A DNA stretch of 50,967 bases, taken from Arcobacter sp. CECT 8985 (GTDB taxonomy: Bacteria > Campylobacterota > Campylobacteria > Campylobacterales > Arcobacteraceae). The notes beneath the pieces are model-generated. The model had not been told where the DNA came from. It did not search any database and was given only the letters and a program-made list of their open reading frames with translations. Positions 46,701-50,967 of this stretch are shown here, one piece after another (the first letter of the stretch is position 1; each line of letters starts with the position of its first letter). The DNA lies in assembly GCF_004116495.1 (NCBI RefSeq), contig NZ_PDKC01000022.1, forward strand, positions 1 through 50,967, in the 5' to 3' direction. A program made the translations under genes and the position numbers.

Positions 46701-47076
46701 TTTTGCCAAATAAAACACCATTTGAATTTAAAATCCAAACTTGACCATTTGCATTAAGTGCACCATTGATAACACTTCTTTCATTTCCTATTACTCTGTT
46801 TAGAGTAATTGAAGTTTTATTTGGTTGATTAAAATTAACAGTTTCATTTGAAGCAATGTTAAATTTGTTCCAGTTAATAGAAGCTTTATTTGTGCTTTGG
46901 TTGATGTTTGTAATATTTCCACTTTGAGAGATATTTGCAGTTCCACTAGTAACAACACCACCAGATGGAGCAGAAAAAAGTGAAGTAGTAGTAAGTAATG
47001 CACTTACTACTAAACTTATCTTCCCTCCTTTTAAGATTCTAAAACTATTTTTTGTGTTTATTATACTTTTCATCAT
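43777..47076 (-). CDS. TPS-type filamentous haemagglutinin-like adhesin with GLUG repeats
   Basis: A 1099-residue secreted protein. A signal peptide (about 1-36, ending LFSA) precedes a haemagglutinin-activity (TpsA) domain: SQSGNITNINQSTNKASINW, FNIASNETVNFNQP, NRVIGNERSVINGAL, and SNGVLFGKNAKVNTAGI. The middle has two copies of a module of about 276 residues (from FTGNFDGLGHTIDKLFINRP), each with three GLUG-type repeats of 33 residues (YASGSVSG...VGGLVG). The tail holds a TPNKP repeat and a Gln/Asn-rich part. TpsA proteins need a TpsB outer-membrane pore; none is in this window. No C-terminal anchor seen. The preceding gene on the same strand is a response regulator. Confidence 0.88.
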   Translation of the reverse strand: MMKSIINTKNSFRILKGGKISLVVSALLTTTSLFSAPSGGVVTSGTANISQSGNITNINQSTNKASINWNKFNIASNETVNFNQPNKTSITLNRVIGNERSVINGALNANGQVWILNSNGVLFGKNAKVNTAGILATTKNLSDLDFQAGNYNFKGNSTDSVINQGTINIKDSGSVIFAANEVQNSGSIEAVRGSIHLVGADEYSINLNGNSLVNLKVDKGVLDSLVKNSGNIKADGGEVYLTTNAVDELLKGVVNNTGVIEANSLDDVTGKVELFAHGGEAQVGGTIEAKDGFIETSGKELNVYSNTLITANKWLLDPVNMTIESTGGSDLTGASVSATAIQNALTNADIELQADEDITVNENITWSDATQLKLTAGDEIYVNAAIENTNSSDGGVYFNAYNNFDKVIFGTNGKVIVNNVNQLQWINTALAGKYELGSDIDASDTKNWDNEAGFNPIGNSSRYFTGNFDGLGHTIDKLFINRPTQNYVGLFGDTENSTIKNIGLTNVDITGRSYVGGLVGYNSSSFNGNSSISNSYASGSVSGKGGYVGGLVGKNDSYYNGTTAISNSYASGSVSGKGGYVGGLVGQNDSSFDGTSSISNSYASGSVSGEEYSVGGLVGANSSFNGTSSISNSYWDIDTTGQTSSDGGGTGIHSSTATVDAFTESTYTGFDFTNTWYMIDGETRPFLRSEYSTNITNDHQLQLMAMDLTANYTLAKDITFTKDMWSNKGFNPIGNSSNKFTGNFDGLGHTIDKLFINRPSQNYVGLFGHTENSTIKNIGLTNVDITGNFHVGGLVGENLSFNGTSTIENSYASGSVSGEGNYVGGLVGLNASASNGTSTIENSYASGSVSGEGNNIGGLVGVNGSSNNGTSSISNSYASGSVSGKGNIVGGLVGVNNSSSISNSFWDIETSGQTNGMGYDNNNQTVTGLKTAQMQDINTFKNAGWNIKLDETLPIKNYPVLITKNGVTTWAIGKYVLPTTPNKPTPNKPTPNNQNTVNKIVTPINNKTITKDIANTVKNQSVKVNNFNQANIANNKTVVASAVETNSNKTLVSLSQLKEQSGSTDVRVRLSDNSIITLVNNAINLPNGIEQEFYISDKK
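44102..44140 (-). repeat. 15-bp tandem repeat (TPNKP linker)
   Basis: The unit GGTGTTGGTTTATTT (plus strand) is repeated nearly three times and encodes a Pro-rich TPNKP linker in the adhesin. In-frame gain or loss of units would change linker length without a frameshift. Confidence 0.8.
44426..44722 (-). repeat. 99-bp repeat array 1 in adhesin
   Basis: The sequence CCAGAAACAGAACCAGAGGC starts at 44426, 44525 and 44624, exactly 99 bp apart, so each unit is 33 codons. Units are nearly identical over about 45 bases and vary elsewhere. Confidence 0.9.
45251..45547 (-). repeat. 99-bp repeat array 2 in adhesin
   Basis: The same 20-base start recurs at 45251, 45350 and 45449, again 99 bp apart. 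The arrays and their flanks (for example ATTTGTAAGACC at 44731 and 45559) are offset by 828 bp, showing an older duplication of a whole 276-codon module. Confidence 0.9.
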
Positions 47077-47167
47077 TTACTCAATTCTTATATTTAGTTT
47101 AATTAAGTAGAATTGTATAACAGGATTGTTAGAAAGGTGTGAGAAGTAAATTAAAATTAGCTTAAAG

Positions 47168-47839
47168 TTACTTTTCAATTAGAGTATAACCTATGTTCGT
47201 GATATTATTAATTTTAAGTTTGTTTAGTTTTCTTCTAAGCCTAGAAATAAGCTCTCGTAGGGATTTTTTGGTTTCATCATTTATATCTTCCCATGTTGCA
47301 TTTATTAATGTTTCACGAGAAACATAATTACCACAATTTTTTAATAAAATTTCAAAACAAATGACTTCTTTATCACTTAAAGATATAATTTTTTTATTAT
47401 TTCTTAATATTTTTGTTTTTTTATCAAATATATAATCTCCAATAAATAACTCATTTTTCTCTTTTGGTTTTTCTTCTATTGTTGATTCGCATACCATTAA
47501 AATTGCATCTAAGTGTTCTTGAGTTATTGGTTTGATTAAGTATCCATTTGGCTTAGACTCTTTTGCTTCTTGGATAGTTTGAGTATCTTTGTATGAAGTG
47601 ATAAATACAATTTTTATATTATTATCTTCTTCTCTTAGTTTCTTTGCTACTTTGATACCATCAATTTCACCTTTTATCATTATATCTACAAAGATTAAAT
47701 CGATTTTTTCTTTTTTTATGAATTCAAAGATTTTATTTGCATTACTAAACATAGCTTTTACATCATGACCCCTTTTTTCTAAGGTATCTTTTAAAAACAT
47801 TGCCATAATTGCTTCATCTTCTAAAATTACAATATTCAT
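47168..47839 (-). CDS. Response regulator with winged-helix output
   Basis: A 223-residue regulator. The receiver has ILEDE, the phospho-acceptor Asp52 (IFVDIMIKG), Thr of FITSYKD and the Lys of LIKPITQ. The C-terminal winged helix (about 140-223) contains LSDKEVICFEILL and LRELISRLRRKLNK. It is divergent from a 7TM-DISM kinase (106-base gap) and lies 91 bases upstream of the adhesin gene on the same strand. It is likely the kinase's partner and may control the adhesin, inferred from position. Confidence 0.9.
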   Translation of the reverse strand: MNIVILEDEAIMAMFLKDTLEKRGHDVKAMFSNANKIFEFIKKEKIDLIFVDIMIKGEIDGIKVAKKLREEDNNIKIVFITSYKDTQTIQEAKESKPNGYLIKPITQEHLDAILMVCESTIEEKPKEKNELFIGDYIFDKKTKILRNNKKIISLSDKEVICFEILLKNCGNYVSRETLINATWEDINDETKKSLRELISRLRRKLNKLKINNITNIGYTLIEK

Positions 47840-47945
47840 TTACTCTATCTTTTCTTTTTATAAAACAAATTAGTGTATTATACTTAAACAAATATAATTG
47901 AACTCATTATTAGTATTTTATTATTTAATATCTTAAAGGTAAATT

Positions 47946-49796
47946 TTGAAAATTTTTTTATTTATTCTTATATCATTTTTTTGTAGTAAATCTCTTTTGG
48001 GAAACTCTATTGATTTATCAAAAGATAGTATTAAATATATTGGTGAATATAGTACTTTTATTGAAGATAAATCTTCCAAATACAGTATAGATGAAGTTTC
48101 AAAACTTAAAGATAGCAGTTTCTCTAGATTAAAAAATGATGTATTTATATCTTTTTTTACAGATTCAACTTATTGGTTTAAATATAAAGTAGTAAACAAT
48201 ACAACTAGTGAATTAAAAAGATATTTTGTAAGTGATACTCCTTGGATTGATACTATAAATATCTATATTTATGATAATAAAAATAGATTAACAATGTATA
48301 AAATAGGAAATACATTGCCTTTTCATCAAAGAAGTATGAAAATAAATCTTTTAAATCAAGTACATACTTTTTCAAAAGGTAAATCAACTGTTTATATACA
48401 AGTAAAAACAAAAGATCCTTTTATTTTGCCTTTATCAATTTTAAGTGAAGTTTCATTTTATAAGAAATTACGAAAAATGTCTTTTGTAGAAACTGCTACT
48501 TATAGTATAATTATAGCTATATTAATATTTAATCTTCTTATTTTTATTATTACTAGATTTAAACCATATTTTTATTATTGTTTGTATCTTCTGTCATATC
48601 TTACTATGAGTTTAGGTTATGATAGTTATACTTTTAAGTATATTTTTTATAATTATCCTGATATTCAAAGTTGGATGCAATCTATACCTATACTTTTATA
48701 CTTGTTGTTTGGACTACTTTTTGCGAAGTCATTTTTGGAGTTAAAAGACAAACAACCATTAATAAATAAATACACAAATTTATTTATATATGTACATTGT
48801 TTTTTAATCATCATAACTGTGCTTTTAGGGTATAAATATACTATTTTTTATGCAAGTTGCATTACACCTTTTGTTAATACATATATGGTTTTTCTTGGTG
48901 TTTATTCTTATATAAAAGGAAATAAAAATGCATCTTTTTATATTTTAGCAACTCTTTTTGGTTGTATTGGTGCATTTTTGACAGCTTCTACAGCTCTTTC
49001 TATTATAGATTATAATTGGTATTTGTTTAAAGGAGTTGATATTGGTATTGTTGTTGATTCTATTTTATTCTCAATTGCATTAGCTTATAGATATACATCT
49101 TTAACTAAAGAGATAAAAAATACAAGAGATGAACTAATAAAATTAAATCATAATTTAGAAGATAAAGTAAAACAAAGAACTAATAAATTAGATATTGAAT
49201 TAGAAAATAAAAATGTCTTATTAAAAGAGCTATCTCATAGGGTTAAAAATAATTTGCAAATAATAAGTGCATTATTATCTATGGATAAAAACAAAATCAA
49301 AGATGAATATGATAAAGAACTTATTGATATAAATATAAAAAGAATAAAATCAATGTCAATTTTATATGAAAATTTTTTGGAAATTGAATCAGATAGTAAT
49401 ATTTATTTAAAGCAGTATTTATTTAAAGTTGTAGAAGAGTTTGATAATAGTTTGACCTCTATTAAACTTAAGTATGAAATAGACGTTGAAGATGATTTAT
49501 TTTTTGAACAAACAAATCTAATACCAATTGGACTTGTTTTAAATGAGCTACTATTAAATAGTATAAAATATGCTTTTTCAAAAGATAAAAATGCAAAAAT
49601 AACAATATCTTTTATAAAAAGTGATAATAAAATCTATTTTAAATATAAAGACAATGGAAGAGGTACAGATATAAGAAAATTAAAACAAGGTTTTGGGTTT
49701 AGTCTGATTGATGCATTAATCTCTCATCAACTAAATGGTGAAGTTATATGTAAAAATAATAATGGTTTACAATATGATATTATTCTTCCACTATAG
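47946..49796 (+). CDS. 7TM-DISM sensor histidine kinase (HisKA_2 type)
   Basis: A 616-residue kinase. A signal peptide (about 1-20) is followed by a periplasmic 7TMR-DISMED2-like beta domain (about 25-175; FTDSTYWFKYKVVNN), seven helices (about 183-385), a coiled coil (about 395-425) and a HisKA_2 box with His431 in LKELSHRVKNNLQIISALLSM-type sequence. The ATPase shows LVLNELLLNSIKYAF and DNGRGTDI. TTG at 47946 is the start (AAAGG upstream). The DISM domain may bind carbohydrates. It is divergent from the response regulator. Confidence 0.9.
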   Translation: MKIFLFILISFFCSKSLLGNSIDLSKDSIKYIGEYSTFIEDKSSKYSIDEVSKLKDSSFSRLKNDVFISFFTDSTYWFKYKVVNNTTSELKRYFVSDTPWIDTINIYIYDNKNRLTMYKIGNTLPFHQRSMKINLLNQVHTFSKGKSTVYIQVKTKDPFILPLSILSEVSFYKKLRKMSFVETATYSIIIAILIFNLLIFIITRFKPYFYYCLYLLSYLTMSLGYDSYTFKYIFYNYPDIQSWMQSIPILLYLLFGLLFAKSFLELKDKQPLINKYTNLFIYVHCFLIIITVLLGYKYTIFYASCITPFVNTYMVFLGVYSYIKGNKNASFYILATLFGCIGAFLTASTALSIIDYNWYLFKGVDIGIVVDSILFSIALAYRYTSLTKEIKNTRDELIKLNHNLEDKVKQRTNKLDIELENKNVLLKELSHRVKNNLQIISALLSMDKNKIKDEYDKELIDINIKRIKSMSILYENFLEIESDSNIYLKQYLFKVVEEFDNSLTSIKLKYEIDVEDDLFFEQTNLIPIGLVLNELLLNSIKYAFSKDKNAKITISFIKSDNKIYFKYKDNGRGTDIRKLKQGFGFSLIDALISHQLNGEVICKNNNGLQYDIILPL

Positions 49797-49798
49797 AG

Positions 49799-50644
49799 TC
49801 ATTTATTGTTTTTTATAGCTTCATATGCAACAAGTACTTTTTTTCTTTCAACTCCCCATCTATAACCTGTCATAGCCCCTGATTTTCCAAGAACTCTATG
49901 ACAAGGTATTAAGTATCCAATAGGGTTTGAGCCAATAGCATTTGCCACTGCTCTTACTGCTTTTGGATTATCTAAATACTTAGCAACATCTTCATATGTG
50001 GTAATAGATCCATCAGGAATATTTATAAGTGCTTTCCATACATTTATTTGAAAATTTGTACCTTTTACATATAGATTAAATTTTTTATCTTTTTTGATAA
50101 AAATACTATCTAAGATTGAGTTGGCTTTTTCATCATCTTTTATAACTTTTGCATTTGCCCAAATCTCTTTAAATCTTCTATAAACACTATCTTTTTCTTT
50201 ATCATAAAAACCAAGAAAACATATACCTCTTTTTGTAGTAGCAATTAAAGCATTTCCAAAAGGTGTATATCCATAACCATATGTTATTTCAACATTTTGT
50301 CCCAAATCTTTATACTCTTTTGGCGTTACTCCAATAATATTTACAAACAAGTCATGTAGTCTACTTGGACTTGATAGACCTAAATCAAGAGAACTTTCAA
50401 GTAGTGATGTTGATTCTTTTAGATGTTCTTTTGCATAGTTTAGTGTAACAGATTGTAAAAACTGTATAGGAGTCACTCCTACATACTCTTTAAATACTCT
50501 TATGAAGTGATATTTACTCATACCAATATGTTTTGCAATAATATCAATGGATGGTTGTTCTTTAAAATTTTCGTCTATATATTTTATAGCTTTGACAATT
50601 TTATTATAGTTTTCATTTTGTAAATATAGTTTTTCTTGACTCAT
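49799..50644 (-). CDS. Ada-like AraC-fused O6-alkylguanine-DNA alkyltransferase
   Basis: A 281-residue fusion. Residues 10-112 are an AraC-type double HTH (IDIIAKHIGMSKYHFIRVF and SLDLGLSSPSRLHDLF). Residues 120-281 are an alkyltransferase domain with active Cys248 in IPCHRVLGKSG and the preceding NPIGYL. It moves alkyl groups from O6-guanine to Cys248. The N-terminal Zn-Cys phosphotriester domain of E. coli Ada is missing, so the usual methyl-sensing switch is absent. It ends two bases after the convergent kinase stop. Confidence 0.92.
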   Translation of the reverse strand: MSQEKLYLQNENYNKIVKAIKYIDENFKEQPSIDIIAKHIGMSKYHFIRVFKEYVGVTPIQFLQSVTLNYAKEHLKESTSLLESSLDLGLSSPSRLHDLFVNIIGVTPKEYKDLGQNVEITYGYGYTPFGNALIATTKRGICFLGFYDKEKDSVYRRFKEIWANAKVIKDDEKANSILDSIFIKKDKKFNLYVKGTNFQINVWKALINIPDGSITTYEDVAKYLDNPKAVRAVANAIGSNPIGYLIPCHRVLGKSGAMTGYRWGVERKKVLVAYEAIKNNK

Positions 50645-50663
50645 CTTATATCTTATATAAAAG

Positions 50664-50695
50664 GGTTTAAGTGTAAGAAGTATACCACTTAAACC
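50664..50695 (-). terminator. Terminator of glyA
   Basis: On the minus strand GGTTTAAGTG and CACTTAAACC form a 10-bp stem with a 12-base loop, followed by CTTTTATAT. It lies 20 bases beyond the glyA stop. Confidence 0.6.
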
Positions 50696-50716
50696 TTAAA
50701 TATATTATTGATAATT

Positions 50717-50967
50717 TTAGTAAGTAGATTGAGAGTAAATAACAAAGTTAGAAGCAAGTTCTTCAAGTTCTTTGTTAACGCTAACTTGAAGATCACTATT
50801 TTCAATGTCATCTAAAACATCACAAATTTTATTTGCAATAAATTCAAACTCTTTTTCTTTCATTCCTCTAGCAGTTAAAGCAGGACTTCCTATTCTAATA
50901 CCAGAAGTAACAAATGGAGATCTTGTTTCACCAGGAACTGTATTTTTATTAACTGTAATACCTGCAT
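50717..50967 (-). CDS. glyA: Serine hydroxymethyltransferase, C-terminal part (truncated by window edge)
   Basis: The minus strand is open from the window edge to TAA at 50717-50719. The 82 or so residues visible include [22 protein letters not shown], the conserved GlyA segment with the substrate-binding Arg, and a C-terminal helical end. It converts serine and tetrahydrofolate to glycine and methylene-THF. It probably extends further right outside the window. Confidence 0.93.
   Translation of the reverse strand, partial: AGITVNKNTVPGETRSPFVTSGIRIGSPALTARGMKEKEFEFIANKICDVLDDIENSDLQVSVNKELEELASNFVIYSQSTY

Noticed and set aside
43777-47076. Autotransporter instead of TPS adhesin
   Set aside because: No C-terminal beta-barrel of the autotransporter type is visible; the N-terminal haemagglutinin-activity domain fits the TPS pathway.

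Overview
The window is chromosomal DNA of a low-GC member of the Campylobacterota, most likely of the Arcobacteraceae (Arcobacter and relatives). The basis is strong A/T bias at third codon positions, Campylobacterota-type sensor kinases with an HQWRQPL phosphorylation box, TTCAC-core DnaA boxes, a YedE/TusA-like pair resembling fdhT/fdhU, and the order ruvC-oriC-dnaA-dnaN-gyrB. No tRNA, rRNA, CRISPR array, transposase or integrase was found.

Layout. 1-4716: end of a metallophosphoesterase, then a two-component system followed by a phosphoethanolamine transferase (eptA-like) overlapping dgkA, a likely envelope-modification unit. 4905-8763: YedE/TusA-like pair, glutaminase, cytochrome b561, TRIC-type channel protein. 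8753-14996: purN, ruvC, replication origin (TTCAC boxes on both sides of dnaA), dnaA, dnaN, gyrB. 15061-20106: small membrane zinc-ribbon protein, LysE exporter with AraC regulator, queF, an HTH/coiled-coil protein, a MarR regulator with a YceI protein (sharing a palindromic operator motif), and a LigB-type dioxygenase.

20055-22075 is a small accessory island: a Doc-type Fic toxin and a 338-residue HTH partner, bracketed by an 85-bp direct repeat made of the 3' end of the dioxygenase gene plus the terminator of the SRP RNA gene (ffs, minus strand, about 22070-22180). 22317-32812 is mostly housekeeping: DMT permease, YqaA-type protein, Cache sensor kinase, RluA-type pseudouridine synthase, purB, nrdA, nrdB, a nitroreductase. 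32832-38945: hybrid cluster protein with an FNR-type box, an OmpA-like lipoprotein with a helix-hairpin-helix membrane protein, a 32-residue small protein, low-molecular-weight phosphatase, nitrilase-family hydrolase, phosphomannomutase/phosphoglucomutase, and a second LysE exporter.

38996-50967 is dominated by signalling and surface functions: a di-haem peroxidase overlapping a kinase/regulator/kinase set, a 1099-residue TPS-type adhesin with 99-bp and 828-bp internal repeats, a response regulator upstream of it on the same strand, a divergent 7TM-DISM kinase, an Ada-like alkyltransferase and the 3' end of glyA. The most interesting candidates for new biology are the repeat-flanked Doc/HTH island, the peroxidase-sensor cluster, and the adhesin with its neighbouring two-component system.
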